NCBI GenBank assembly: GCA_027533395.1
Contig: JAPZUF010000009.1
Location: forward strand, 220,337 to 284,336
Direction of reading: 5' to 3'
DNA: 64,000 nt
Origin: Cyclobacteriaceae bacterium
Lineage (GTDB): Bacteria > Bacteroidota > Bacteroidia > Cytophagales > Cyclobacteriaceae
How positions within the stretch are numbered: position 1 is the first letter of the stretch; the number at the start of each line of letters is the position of its first letter. The translations under genes were made by a program, and so were the position numbers. Under the pieces are notes generated by a model, which ran no database searches, was not told the DNA's origin, and was given only the letters and a program-made list of their open reading frames with translations. Shown piece after piece: positions 19,165-28,876 of this stretch.

Positions 19165-21259
19165 AAGCAACAGTTGCTCCAGGATTCACTTCATCATCTG
19201 GTAATACCAATCTTAATTTTCCTTGTGCATCTTCCGCCATTAAAATCATGCCTTGCGATTCAAAACCCATCATTTTACGTGGAGCCAGATTAGCAACAAA
19301 AGTTACTTGTTTTCCAATCATTTGTTTCGGTGTGTAATGTTTGGCTATGCCACTTAAAATAGTTCTTGTGTCAACACCACTTTCTACGGTTAACTTCAAA
19401 AGTTTATCAGACTTCTCCATTTTTTCGGCAGCTACAACTTTACCAATTCTAATATCGATTTTAGCAAAGTCATCGAATACAATGGTTGCCTTAATGGGTT
19501 TTATTGCGCTTGTCTCTTGTGCCGCTTCCATTTTTTTCTTTTTTACTGATTGTAACTTTTCTACTTGCTTAGCAATATCTTCATCTTCCACATTTCTGAA
19601 TAACAATTCAGGTTGATTCAGCTGATGTCCTTCTTTTAATGGTTCAATCAATTCTTCATTGTTCCAGAATTTTTTAGAATCTTTACTATCAATATTCAAT
19701 TGCTTTAACATAGACAACGATGCATCCGGCAGAAAAGGTTGGCAAGCAAAAGCAATATTACCAACCACCATTAACGAATAATTTAATATGCCGGCCACTG
19801 CTTCCATATCTTCTTTAGCTAGCTTCCACGGTTCTGTATCGGCTAAAAATTTATTGCCAACGCGAGCTAAATTCATCATGTGGAATTGTGCATCTCTGAA
19901 TCTGAATTCATCCAATGCGCGATTCATTTCTTTGATGGATGTATTGAGATTATTGTGCGCATCATGGTAAAGGGATAATATTCTTTCTCGTTTTTCTGTA
20001 GTAGGTTTTATTTCTTCAGCAGAAGGAACCTTACCATCAAAGTATTTCCAGGTCAATACCATTACTCGATTTACAAAATTACCGAGTATGGCTACTAATT
20101 CGCTGTTTACTTTTTGCTGATAATCTTTCCAAGTAAAATCTGCATCTTTTGTCTCAGGAGAAATAGAGGTAATGGTATAGCGTAACTCATCTTTTCTATT
20201 GGGAAAATCAACTAAATATTCGTGTAACCAAACTGCATGATTTCGAGAAGTTGAAAGTTTATCTCCTTCTAAATTTAAAAACTCGTTAGCAGGAACATTA
20301 TCCGGAAGTATAAAACTTCCTTCGGCTTTTAACATAGCAGGAAAAATAATGCAATGAAAAACGATGTTGTCTTTTCCAATAAAATGTATTAAACGTGTTT
20401 CAGGATCTTTCCAATATTTTTCCCAATCTTTCCCTTTTAATTCTTTTGTGGCAGAGATATACCCTATTGGCGCATCGAACCAAACATATAACACTTTTCC
20501 TTTTGCATCTTCTCTAGGAACAGGTATACCCCACTCTAAATCCCGCGTAATGGAACGTGGTTGTAATCCTTGATCAATCCAAGATTTACATTGGCCATAT
20601 ACATTGCTTTTCCAATCTTTCGCATGTCCTTCAATTAGCCAATCCTTCAGCCATGCTTCAAATTTATTGAGAGGAAAATACCAATGCTTAGTTGGTTTTA
20701 GAACGGGCGTAGCTCCAGAAACAGTTGATTTTGGATTAATAAGTTGGCGTGGACTAAGTGATGTTCCACACTTCTCGCATTGGTCGCCATACGCGTTTGT
20801 ATGGCCGCAATTTGGGCACGTTCCTGAAATGTAACGATCTGCTAAAAAAATATTTTCTTTCTCATCATAATATTGTTCTGATGTTTCTTCTAAAAAAATA
20901 TTTTGTTCATCAATCTTTTTGAAAAATTCTTGTGCAGTTTGGTAATGAATTTCATTAGACGTTCGTGAATAAATATCGAAACTGATACCAAAATCTTCAA
21001 ATGCTTTTTTCATCAAAGCATGATACTTATCAACAAACTGTCTAGGAGAGATTCCTTCTTTTTTCGCACCTAATGTTATGGCAACTCCATGTTCATCTGA
21101 GCCACAAACGAAGGCTACATCTTCACCTTTTAATCGCAGGTAACGTGCGTAAATATCAGAGGGTAAATAAGCACCAGCCACATGCCCTATGTGAATGGGA
21201 CCATTAGCATAAGGCAAGGCCGCCGTGATCGTATATCTCTTAAATTTCTTTTCAGCCAT
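19163..21259 (-). CDS. metG: Methionyl-tRNA synthetase
   Basis: About 698 residues. The class I HIGH motif is PIHIGH within [19 protein letters not shown], the zinc knuckle is [18 protein letters not shown], and the KMSKS loop reads [11 protein letters not shown], the form usual in Bacteroidota and archaea-like MetRS. A C-terminal EMAP-II/OB-fold tRNA-binding domain (from about residue 590, [20 protein letters not shown]) follows. The start at 21259 ([20 protein letters not shown]) was preferred over an in-frame codon 18 bases earlier. Confidence 0.96.
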   Translation of the reverse strand: MAEKKFKRYTITAALPYANGPIHIGHVAGAYLPSDIYARYLRLKGEDVAFVCGSDEHGVAITLGAKKEGISPRQFVDKYHALMKKAFEDFGISFDIYSRTSNEIHYQTAQEFFKKIDEQNIFLEETSEQYYDEKENIFLADRYISGTCPNCGHTNAYGDQCEKCGTSLSPRQLINPKSTVSGATPVLKPTKHWYFPLNKFEAWLKDWLIEGHAKDWKSNVYGQCKSWIDQGLQPRSITRDLEWGIPVPREDAKGKVLYVWFDAPIGYISATKELKGKDWEKYWKDPETRLIHFIGKDNIVFHCIIFPAMLKAEGSFILPDNVPANEFLNLEGDKLSTSRNHAVWLHEYLVDFPNRKDELRYTITSISPETKDADFTWKDYQQKVNSELVAILGNFVNRVMVLTWKYFDGKVPSAEEIKPTTEKRERILSLYHDAHNNLNTSIKEMNRALDEFRFRDAQFHMMNLARVGNKFLADTEPWKLAKEDMEAVAGILNYSLMVVGNIAFACQPFLPDASLSMLKQLNIDSKDSKKFWNNEELIEPLKEGHQLNQPELLFRNVEDEDIAKQVEKLQSVKKKKMEAAQETSAIKPIKATIVFDDFAKIDIRIGKVVAAEKMEKSDKLLKLTVESGVDTRTILSGIAKHYTPKQMIGKQVTFVANLAPRKMMGFESQGMILMAEDAQGKLRLVLPDDEVNPGATVA

Positions 21260-21329
21260 AAGGTGCGAATTTCGCAATAATCGCTTAATGGAAAAAGATA
21301 AATTACGAGGTTAAAGAATTATTCAACTA

Positions 21330-23360
21330 TTAATTTCTGTCTCTTGGCTTTTCGATGCGTGCAGGATCTGGAACCATTGGCAAATCGAATAGAAATTCGG
21401 TAAATGAAAAATCTTCTGCGCGGTTGAAATGAATTTCTCCTTGTATTTTTCGAGTTGATATGGCCGCTATAAATAAACCCATGCCTCCTGTTAGAGAACG
21501 TTCGGAACCTCTTGTGAACATATGGAACAGCGAATCTTCATCGAGGTTGATGGGTATTCCAACACCATTATCTCGGATTTTAATTTGAATTTCTTTTCCT
21601 TTGTTTATTACTTCAATTTTAACATACGATTCAATTCTTGGCGATTCGTTGTAATATTTAAAAGCATTATCGATAACACTTGACATTGCATAATAGAACA
21701 AGTTAGGTTCAGTTTTAAATTCAGGAGTTGGGTCAATGTGAAATTGTACATCAATTGGTTTGATGCGTTGTATTTGTGTTTGATTTTGTAAAATACCTTT
21801 TATAACCCACTCTATATCCACAGAAACAGGGCGAACATGTGTATTATAAATTTCGTTGACGCGAGAAAACTTATCTAAAACTTGATTAAGCTGTGAGGAG
21901 GTAATATCCAACTTATGCAAAAACGACAATGCAATTGGATCTTTTACATCCATAATGGCGATGTTGCAAACTCCTTTTAAAGTTGCAAGTGGCCCGCGGA
22001 TATCATGCGAAGTTTTGTAAACAAGATTATCCAACTCATCATTCACTTGTTTTAAGTTATGATTGGCTTTGATTAATTCCTTAGTCTTCTTTTCTACTTC
22101 TAAGGCTAGTTTAGCGTTAAGTTTCTTAATCATGCGGCTGTTGCGCATAATTAAATAGATAAATGCAAATGCCATTACCACGATAAAGGCAATGGCGTAG
22201 TTTAAACTTCTTTGAGCTTTGATAATTTTTTCATTATCGCGTATGGTTGATAGGTTTTCGCGTTCAGCATATTTAGCTTGAACATCCGCTAGATTTTTAA
22301 TGAGTTCTTCGCTCATTAAACTATCGCGAAGTTGAATATACTTATTACTGTATTGGGTTGAGATTTCAAAATCGTTTTTAAGCGAATAAATTTTAGCGTT
22401 CTTTTTATAAATATCTGCTAGGTTCTGATAATAGTATGACGACAGAGCCAGTTTTTCAGCTTCAAGCAAAACTCCAAGGGCTTTATCTAATTTATTTTGC
22501 TTTTCGTAAACTTCAGCTAAGCCTTTTAATGATTCGATTTGCAGTAATTTTTCATCTTGTTCCTTTGATAATCGAATAGCTTCGATAAAATATCTTTCAG
22601 ATTCTTCTAATTTATTGTTTGCAAGATTAATTATTCCAAAACAACATGCAGCAGACATCTTAAGATCTGTAGCGCAATCATCTTTACAGATATTTAGTCC
22701 TTTAATCAAATAAGCTTCTGCTGTTGGTAAATCGCCTAATTGGTTATAGCAAAGAGCCATATTGATATAAAGACGATCTAAATCAAATTTATTATTAACT
22801 GAGTTCTTCAGTTCTAAAGATCTTCTATAATATTCTAAAGCTCCTTCATAATTTTTAAGTTTAAAATAAACAAGTCCGATATTATTACAAGTAATACTCA
22901 TATCTTCCTTATTCCCTAACTTTTCATTAATCGTTAAGGCTTCGAAATTGGCTTGTAAAGCCAAATCATACTGTGCTGAATAAGTATAAGAAAGAGCTTT
23001 AAGGTTGATGATTTTACTTAACTCTTCGTAATAATTATTTCGTTTTGCAATTCCATACGCATCATTAAGCACTACTAAGTTTTCTTTTTCTTTAGACATT
23101 CTTCGAAGTATAAATGCCTTAGCATATAATATCCTTGTTATAGCCAGACTATCTTTTATCCGATAAGAAATATCTAGCGCTTTTTCTGAAGCATCTAAAG
23201 CAAGTTGAGGGTTTCTGCTGAATTCACTTCTCATAAAAGTAAGAATGGCCTCAACCTTTTCTTTATCATTCGAATCTCCAACTGCTGATAAAAGTGAATC
23301 GATTTGAGCTTTGGCAGGAAGTGAAAATATTATAAAACAAAAAATAATGAATGCTCTCAT
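21330..23360 (-). CDS. TPR-containing membrane sensor histidine kinase
   Basis: 676 residues: a signal peptide, a periplasmic array of TPR repeats (about 50-370, e.g. NIGLVYFKLKNYEGALEYY), one membrane helix near 390-408, a coiled coil, an H-box-like segment (VYKTSHDIRGPLATLKG) and a HATPase_c domain with N box (DNAFKYY) and G1/G2 boxes (IRDNGVGIP and GGMGLFIA). The domain order is that of Bacteroidota TPR kinases that sense an envelope signal. No response regulator is encoded nearby, so its partner is elsewhere. It is divergent from two very short secreted peptides (23493-23784), with 132 bases between. Confidence 0.88.
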   Translation of the reverse strand: MRAFIIFCFIIFSLPAKAQIDSLLSAVGDSNDKEKVEAILTFMRSEFSRNPQLALDASEKALDISYRIKDSLAITRILYAKAFILRRMSKEKENLVVLNDAYGIAKRNNYYEELSKIINLKALSYTYSAQYDLALQANFEALTINEKLGNKEDMSITCNNIGLVYFKLKNYEGALEYYRRSLELKNSVNNKFDLDRLYINMALCYNQLGDLPTAEAYLIKGLNICKDDCATDLKMSAACCFGIINLANNKLEESERYFIEAIRLSKEQDEKLLQIESLKGLAEVYEKQNKLDKALGVLLEAEKLALSSYYYQNLADIYKKNAKIYSLKNDFEISTQYSNKYIQLRDSLMSEELIKNLADVQAKYAERENLSTIRDNEKIIKAQRSLNYAIAFIVVMAFAFIYLIMRNSRMIKKLNAKLALEVEKKTKELIKANHNLKQVNDELDNLVYKTSHDIRGPLATLKGVCNIAIMDVKDPIALSFLHKLDITSSQLNQVLDKFSRVNEIYNTHVRPVSVDIEWVIKGILQNQTQIQRIKPIDVQFHIDPTPEFKTEPNLFYYAMSSVIDNAFKYYNESPRIESYVKIEVINKGKEIQIKIRDNGVGIPINLDEDSLFHMFTRGSERSLTGGMGLFIAAISTRKIQGEIHFNRAEDFSFTEFLFDLPMVPDPARIEKPRDRN

Positions 23361-23492
23361 TTTGGCACAGAAGTAGGGTAGTTAAAAAAATAAGTAAAAA
23401 TGATTAAGAGAGCCAACCGACATTTGTAACATCAATTTTAATAAAAAGTAACCTAACAAAAAAACTATTATAAAATTATAAACCCCACACTT

Positions 23493-23624
23493 ATGAAAAA
23501 GTATTTACTAATGATCGCTTTCTTAATGACAGTTGCTTTAACACTATCATCTTGCACAGAAGAGGAAGTAAAGCCAGCAGATAAAAATTCTGACTATGCA
23601 ACTGGAAGCGCTAAAATGTTTTAA
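23493..23624 (+). CDS. Very small lipoprotein (43 residues)
   Basis: An ATG at 23493 opens a 43-codon frame ending TAA at 23622. It has a classical signal peptide (MKKYLLMIAFLMTVALTLSS) and a cysteine right after LSS, giving a lipobox, leaving a mature peptide of only about 24 residues (starts CTEEEVKPADKN). The clear export signal argues that it is a real gene despite its size. The next small gene starts 11 bases after its stop; both precede a strong terminator and face the sensor kinase. Confidence 0.6.
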   Translation: MKKYLLMIAFLMTVALTLSSCTEEEVKPADKNSDYATGSAKMF

Positions 23625-23634
23625 GTATAAGGCC

Positions 23635-23784
23635 ATGAAAAAAAACATATATTGGATTGCATTAATAGCTTTGGTGGTATTATCTGCGTCCTTTACATTT
23701 GGTAGAAAAAAATCTGTAACAGTTGTCTCTCAATCTGCCGAAACAGAAGTAGCAGGTGGTTTAGGTTCAGCTCAATCATTCTAG
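23635..23784 (+). CDS. Small exported or membrane peptide (49 residues)
   Basis: ATG at 23635 opens a 49-codon frame with a positively charged start and hydrophobic stretch (NIYWIALIALVVLSASFTFG), then a short polar tail rich in Ser, Val and Gly. It may be a cleaved secreted peptide or a single-pass membrane peptide. It forms a two-gene unit with the 43-residue lipoprotein and ends before a strong hairpin terminator. A longer frame from 23596 overlaps the lipoprotein and is not favoured. No family is recognised. Confidence 0.55.
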   Translation: MKKNIYWIALIALVVLSASFTFGRKKSVTVVSQSAETEVAGGLGSAQSF

Positions 23785-23805
23785 TTTTTCTTCCATTTAA
23801 CTTGA

Positions 23806-23840
23806 GGCAAAGTATTTCGTAGAAAATACTTTGCCTTTTC
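23806..23840 (+). terminator. Strong intrinsic terminator after the small peptide genes
   Basis: GGCAAAGTATTT (23806-23817) pairs perfectly with AAATACTTTGCC (23824-23835), loop of 6, followed by TTTT. Its presence supports that the two small frames upstream are transcribed. Confidence 0.87.
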
Positions 23841-24254
23841 GTTTTTATAGGTTTCTAACTTGGCCAAGGTATTTTACTTGAGACCAATCTCAAGGATTGT
23901 TCTCACTGAAACATAGTATGTTTACTTTTGATTTAATTAATTATCTAAATCGAAATAGATTAAAACTAAGTTTTTAACTCGTTCAAAATGAATTTAGACT
24001 TTCATTAAATAGATTACTCAATATGGTTTAATGATGAAAATGAATGTAATGGCCGTTGTTACCATTTTTAAAAAACAACCACCTGAAGCCATCTTAATTA
24101 CAAGTAAATGATTATCCCCAACAGTCAACGTTCTAAAATAATCCGTACGTTTCTTTAGCTCATTAAAGTTACTACGCTTAAAATAGAGGTAACGTATTGA
24201 GATTTACTTCGTTATTTTGGTAGAATATGTGATAAAATCATGCAAAATATTACC
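23841..24254. other. Intergenic stretch without a convincing gene
   Basis: About 410 AT-rich bases between the small-peptide terminator and the end of bioB. On the reverse strand an open frame without a start codon runs from about 24200 to 24029 and reads somewhat protein-like (TLTVGDNHLLVIKMASGG). In a neighbouring frame the same stretch reads GFRWLFFKNGNNGHYIHFHH before a stop, the kind of His/aromatic end seen in some short Bacteroidota proteins. This may be a decayed gene with a frameshift. No clear repeat, RNA fold or promoter was seen. Confidence 0.3.
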
Positions 24255-25241
24255 TCAAAGAACCACCTGTTTTACCAAATTTTCTTTGTGAGAAGGTCTA
24301 GGTTTCAATTGTAAAATCTGAAACATCTGCTTATCATCCACATAGGCAGGATTAGGTGTAGTTAGCAATTTATCACCAGCGAAGATGCTGTTTGCACCTG
24401 CCATAAAGCATAGTGCTTGTTCTTCTACACTCATTCGCACGCGACCTGCAGAAAGGCGTACCATCGCTTTAGGCATAATTATTCTAGCTGTTGCAATCAT
24501 GCGAATCATCTCCCAAACCGATACTTTTTCCTGATCTTCTAACGGGGTGCCTTCTACCGGAACTAATGCATTAACTGGAACTGACTCTGGATGCTCAGGC
24601 AAAGTAGCCAAGGTGTGCAACATTCCAATTCTATCTTCTTCTTTCTCGCCCATTCCAATAATTCCTCCAGAACAAACAGAAATTTTTGCCTTGCGCACGT
24701 TTTCTAATGTATCCAAGCGATCGCCATAATTTCTGGATGTAATGATATCTTGATAGAATTCTTCACTTGTATCCAGGTTATGGTTGTAAGCGTATAAACC
24801 GGCATCTTTCAATTTTTGTGCTTGCTCTGGGCTTAACATTCCTAATGTACAACACACTTCCATTCCCATTTGGCTAACGCCTTTTACCATGTCTAATACC
24901 TTGTCAAAGTCTTTATTATCTCGAACTTCGCGCCACGCTGCACCCATACAAAAACGTGTGCTACCTGCTTCTTTGGCTTCGATGGCTTTCTCCATCACCT
25001 CTCCTACTTCCATTAACTTATGCACTTTAACATCGGTATGATATCGAGCAGCTTGTGGGCAATAAGCGCAATCTTCCGGGCAACCACCTGTTTTTACAGA
25101 CAACAAAGTACACACTTGCACCTCACTTGCTTCGTGGTATTGCCTATGAACAGTGCCCGCATTATAAATTAAATCAAGAACAGGAGTGTTATAAATTTTT
25201 TCAATTTCTTCTCTTGTCCAGTTGTTTCTGATTACGCTCAT
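24255..25241 (-). CDS. bioB: Biotin synthase
   Basis: 328 residues of the radical SAM family. The CxxxCxxC cluster motif is in [18 protein letters not shown], followed by SAM/cluster elements [32 protein letters not shown] and [19 protein letters not shown] keeps the arginine that binds the second [2Fe-2S] cluster. It inserts sulfur into dethiobiotin. It starts 2 bases after the stop of sppA and is therefore probably transcribed with it; no other bio genes are here. Biotin is needed by AccB encoded later in the window. Confidence 0.96.
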   Translation of the reverse strand: MSVIRNNWTREEIEKIYNTPVLDLIYNAGTVHRQYHEASEVQVCTLLSVKTGGCPEDCAYCPQAARYHTDVKVHKLMEVGEVMEKAIEAKEAGSTRFCMGAAWREVRDNKDFDKVLDMVKGVSQMGMEVCCTLGMLSPEQAQKLKDAGLYAYNHNLDTSEEFYQDIITSRNYGDRLDTLENVRKAKISVCSGGIIGMGEKEEDRIGMLHTLATLPEHPESVPVNALVPVEGTPLEDQEKVSVWEMIRMIATARIIMPKAMVRLSAGRVRMSVEEQALCFMAGANSIFAGDKLLTTPNPAYVDDKQMFQILQLKPRPSHKENLVKQVVL

Positions 25242-25243
25242 GC

Positions 25244-26995
25244 TTAGTGTATATTAAGTTGATAAGGCATACGCGCTTGCATACCTGATAATTGTTGAAG
25301 TGTTTTGGCTTGTTGATAAATTGGATAATACATGCCTAATTCATTTTGCAATGTTTTGTTTTTTGCATTGTCCTCCATATCTGACATCAATTGTTCTAAC
25401 AATGGTTTTCTTTTAGGAAGAAACTTAGTCTTATAGTCATCCGTTATGTTTGCTTTTTGTGCAGCTAACAAAATAGCATCATCTAATCCTCCTAGTACAT
25501 CGACCAATTTTCTATCTAAAGCTTGTGCTCCAGTCCAAACTCTGCCTGATGCCACTTTTTTCAAATCCTCAATCGCCATACCTCTACCATCTGCCGCCTT
25601 ACCTGTGAAGGTATCATATCCTTCTTCTGTTTTCTTTTGCCAGATAGCTTTTTCAGCTTCTGTAAGGGAACGACTTACTGTTATCAATTCTCCAAATTCA
25701 CCTGTTTTTACTTCTTCGCTGGTTATACCTAGCTTGTTATTTAATAAACCACTAGCATCGAATAAAATAGAGAAGATACCAATTGAACCTGTTATGGTGT
25801 GAGGTTGAGCTACAATTGTGTCGCAAGCCATAGCCATATAATAACCGCCAGAGGCCGCGTAATCGCCCATAGATGCGATAACAGGTTTTGTTTGCGCTGC
25901 TAATGAAACTTCTCTCCATATTTTATCTGAAGCAATGAAACTTCCACCAGGTGAATTAATACGTATCACAATGGCTTTTACTTTATCACTTAGTCTTGCC
26001 TTTTTTATTTCATTTGCAAAAGCATCGCCTCCAATGGTGTTTTCATCTCCTTTACCGGGCACAATTTCTCCTTCACCAACAATTACAGCAATTTCATTTT
26101 TAGATGATTTGTAGGTGCTAATAGCCTTTTGGTACTTATTTAACTTTATATAAGCAATGCTCTGTTTTTCTGTTAGCCCAATTTTATTTTTAATAATGTT
26201 TTCAAACTCATCTTGATAAAGAAGACTATCAATTAAGCCAGCTTCAACAGCTTGTTTTGCATTTCTGATAGTCATTTTATCTGCCATCTCCATCAGCTTG
26301 GTTTTATCTAACTTTCTAGATTCCGCTACTTTTTCAACAACGTATCCATATAGGCTTTCTATCGTTTCTTGCAATTGAAGTTTACTTGCTTCGCTCATTT
26401 TATCTAGCATAAAAGGCTCAACTGCACTTTTAAATTCGCCAACCCTGAAAATTTGAGGCTTGATTTCTAACTTATCAAACATCCTTTTGAAAAAAGTAAC
26501 TTCTATGGCAAGTCCATTCCATTCGATATCTCCAACGGGATGTAGAAAAACTTTATCAGCGGCTGAAGCCACATAATAAGCTGATTCAGACAAGTAATCG
26601 CTGTAGGCATAAACCCATTTTCCGCTTGCTTTAAAATCGATTATTGCGTTTCTAATTTCTTCGAGAGAGGCATAACCAGTCATAGGAAAATTTACCTGAA
26701 GCACAATACCTTCAATTTTTGGATCTTCTTTAGCTTTCAGAAGCGTGTTTTTTAAATCAATCACACCTACCGTTAAAATATCATTGCCTAAAACCGGTAT
26801 ACCTTCGAATGGATTCTCTGCTTGCAATTCATTGATTTGTCCGTCTAAATTGATTTTCAATACAGATTTTTCCTGTACAACGACTTGCTCTTCTGAGCTT
26901 AATGCTGCAATAAAACCAAAGAAAAGGAAGAATGAGCCGATAAAAAAGACTGTAAGCGCTAAAAAGCTTGCGAAAAACGTTTTCCAAAATCCCAT
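25244..26995 (-). CDS. sppA: Signal peptide peptidase SppA, 67-kDa type
   Basis: 583 residues: an N-terminal membrane anchor (about 5-35) and two tandem S49 peptidase-like halves. The catalytic lysine is expected in [15 protein letters not shown] in the first half and the serine in [13 protein letters not shown] in the second, as in E. coli SppA where the Lys-Ser dyad spans the two halves. It degrades cleaved signal peptides in the inner membrane. The reverse-strand TATTTTTG about 20 bases before the start fits a -7 promoter box. bioB follows after 2 bases. Confidence 0.93.
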   Translation of the reverse strand: MGFWKTFFASFLALTVFFIGSFFLFFGFIAALSSEEQVVVQEKSVLKINLDGQINELQAENPFEGIPVLGNDILTVGVIDLKNTLLKAKEDPKIEGIVLQVNFPMTGYASLEEIRNAIIDFKASGKWVYAYSDYLSESAYYVASAADKVFLHPVGDIEWNGLAIEVTFFKRMFDKLEIKPQIFRVGEFKSAVEPFMLDKMSEASKLQLQETIESLYGYVVEKVAESRKLDKTKLMEMADKMTIRNAKQAVEAGLIDSLLYQDEFENIIKNKIGLTEKQSIAYIKLNKYQKAISTYKSSKNEIAVIVGEGEIVPGKGDENTIGGDAFANEIKKARLSDKVKAIVIRINSPGGSFIASDKIWREVSLAAQTKPVIASMGDYAASGGYYMAMACDTIVAQPHTITGSIGIFSILFDASGLLNNKLGITSEEVKTGEFGELITVSRSLTEAEKAIWQKKTEEGYDTFTGKAADGRGMAIEDLKKVASGRVWTGAQALDRKLVDVLGGLDDAILLAAQKANITDDYKTKFLPKRKPLLEQLMSDMEDNAKNKTLQNELGMYYPIYQQAKTLQQLSGMQARMPYQLNIH

Positions 26996-27078
26996 ACACT
27001 ACAATTAAGTTTCAAAAATAGTAAAACAATCTAGTGTATAAAAAGTATGTTTAATTTGAAGATAATTACAAGTTTGGA

Positions 27079-27567
27079 ATGATATTTTTAGGTTTAGGAT
27101 CAAATCTGGGAAACAGAGAGAACAACATAAAAGCGAGCCTCCATTTTTTACAAAAAAACGGAGTGATGATACAAGAACTATCCTCAGTATACGAAACTGA
27201 TGCTTGGGGCAATTCTAATCAGGAATCATATTTAAATATGGTAGTTGGTGTGGAAACAGAGTTAAGTGTGGAACAATTGCTTGCTACTTGTTTGGTAGCT
27301 GAAAAGGAAGCAGGTAGAGTAAGGTTAGAAAAATGGGGACCTAGAATTATTGATATTGATATTATTCTATATGAAAACAAAATTATCAACAGTGATAATT
27401 TAATTGTTCCACATCCATTATTTGCAGAAAGAAAATTTGTGTTGATTCCATTAGCAGAAATTGCACCCAACTTGGTCGACCCCATTTCAAAAAAAAGCAT
27501 TGTTGAATTGCTTCAACAATGCCCTGATAAGCTTGAAGTAAAGTTTTATTCGACTATTACCTTATAA
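27079..27567 (+). CDS. folK: 2-amino-4-hydroxy-6-hydroxymethyldihydropteridine diphosphokinase
   Basis: 162 residues of HPPK, which transfers pyrophosphate from ATP to the pterin in folate synthesis. Motifs: LGLGSNLGNRE at the start, SSVYETDAWG, LNMVVGVET, and the signature WGPRIIDIDIILYE followed by VPHPLFAERKFVLIPL. Its 3' end overlaps the convergent fabD by 6 bases. Confidence 0.95.
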   Translation: MIFLGLGSNLGNRENNIKASLHFLQKNGVMIQELSSVYETDAWGNSNQESYLNMVVGVETELSVEQLLATCLVAEKEAGRVRLEKWGPRIIDIDIILYENKIINSDNLIVPHPLFAERKFVLIPLAEIAPNLVDPISKKSIVELLQQCPDKLEVKFYSTITL

Positions 27568-28437
27568 ACTAGCAACTTCAACTTGAGGTGAAATTTTCTT
27601 CACTAAACCTTGCAAAACTTTGCCAGGCCCACACTCGATGTAGTTTGTTGCGCCATTGTTTGTCATGTTGATGACTGATTGTGTCCATCTAACAGGTGCA
27701 GTTAATTGAGAAACTAAATTTTTCTTTATTGTTGCCACATCTGTTGCCGCTTGTGCGCTTACATTTTGGTAAACAGGACAAGCCGGTGTTTTAAAATCAG
27801 TTGATTCAATCGCTTCAGCTAATTCCTGGCGTGCAGGTTCCATTAATGGAGAGTGAAATGCTCCACCTACTTGTAAAATCATGGCTCGTTTTGCACCTGC
27901 GGCTTTCAATTTTTCACAAGCTACTTCAACACCTTTTAAACTACCTGATATAACTAACTGACCAGGGCAATTATAATTTGCTGCAACAACAATTTCTTCT
28001 TTTATCGATGAACAAACTTCTTCAACAACTTTATCATCTAAGCCTAATACTGCTGCCATAGTTGATGGTTGCAGCTCACAAGCTTTTTGCATAGCAGCGG
28101 CTCGTTTACTGACTAAGATTAATCCATCTCTGAACGAAAGGGTTTTGTTCGCTACCAATGCAGAAAACTCTCCTAAAGAATGGCCTGCTACCATATCAGG
28201 ATTAAAGGAAGTGTTTGATAATGCAACTGCAACAGAATGAATAAAAACTGCTGGCTGAGTTACTTTCGTTTCTTTTAATTCTTCAGCTGTGCCATTAAAC
28301 ATTGTTTGGGTAATGTTGAATCCGAGAATATCATTAGCTTCATCGAATAATGATTTTGCCACAGCATTACTTTCGTATAAATCTTTGCCCATTCCAGTGA
28401 ATTGCGCGCCCTGTCCGGGAAAAATGTAGGCTTTCAT
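27562..28437 (-). CDS. fabD: Malonyl-CoA:ACP transacylase
   Basis: 291 residues. It loads malonyl groups on acyl carrier protein for fatty acid synthesis. The N-terminal FPGQGAQFTGMGKDLY, nucleophile elbow VAGHSLGEFSALVAN (Ser), VGGAFHSPLM (His) and C-terminal ECGPGKVLQGL are all present. It appears monocistronic or transcribed from its own promoter, 46 bases from the DCC gene that lies upstream on the same strand. Confidence 0.96.
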   Translation of the reverse strand: MKAYIFPGQGAQFTGMGKDLYESNAVAKSLFDEANDILGFNITQTMFNGTAEELKETKVTQPAVFIHSVAVALSNTSFNPDMVAGHSLGEFSALVANKTLSFRDGLILVSKRAAAMQKACELQPSTMAAVLGLDDKVVEEVCSSIKEEIVVAANYNCPGQLVISGSLKGVEVACEKLKAAGAKRAMILQVGGAFHSPLMEPARQELAEAIESTDFKTPACPVYQNVSAQAATDVATIKKNLVSQLTAPVRWTQSVINMTNNGATNYIECGPGKVLQGLVKKISPQVEVASL

Positions 28438-28483
28438 ATGCGTTAGGTTTATTTCATCACAAAACTAACAAACCTTTTTAAAC

Positions 28484-28876
28484 TTAAGTATCCAAAAATT
28501 TTTCCGTGAAAGCTGGTGATGGTATCATACATGAGTCCTTCTTACCAAAAATTCTATAACGGTTTTTGGCGATGATATTATAAAACCAATCTCTGATAAA
28601 TGGCGGAATAATAATGAAAACATAAAATATCGGCCACATTCCTGAAAGTTCTCTAGCGATTAGTAATGCGGCTGCGCTTTTGGTATATAATTTATCTTCA
28701 TTAAGCAACACAATCGACTCTAACTTATCAACATCGATGTGTTTACTTAAATTATTTTTAGCAAATGAGGATTGTAATGAAGCAAACTTAAATTTATTCT
28801 TCTTGTCTCTTTTAATGATGAATTGAACTGAGTTATTACAAAGATTACAAACACCATCAAAAAAAATAATCATCAT
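28484..28876 (-). CDS. DCC-type (DUF393) thiol-disulfide protein
   Basis: 130 residues with the DxxCxxC motif near the start (FFDGVCNLCNNSVQFII), the LQS element and the SAAALLIARELSG helix of the DUF393/DCC family of thioredoxin-fold proteins. There is no signal peptide, but a hydrophobic stretch near residues 78-95 is family-typical. The ATG directly follows the stop of the upstream secreted-protein gene, so the two share a transcript. Confidence 0.87.
   Translation of the reverse strand: MMIIFFDGVCNLCNNSVQFIIKRDKKNKFKFASLQSSFAKNNLSKHIDVDKLESIVLLNEDKLYTKSAAALLIARELSGMWPIFYVFIIIPPFIRDWFYNIIAKNRYRIFGKKDSCMIPSPAFTEKFLDT

Noticed and set aside
24200..25260. Biotin-related operator or riboswitch near bioB
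   Set aside because: The upstream gap to sppA is only 2 bases, and no BirA-like inverted repeat was seen.
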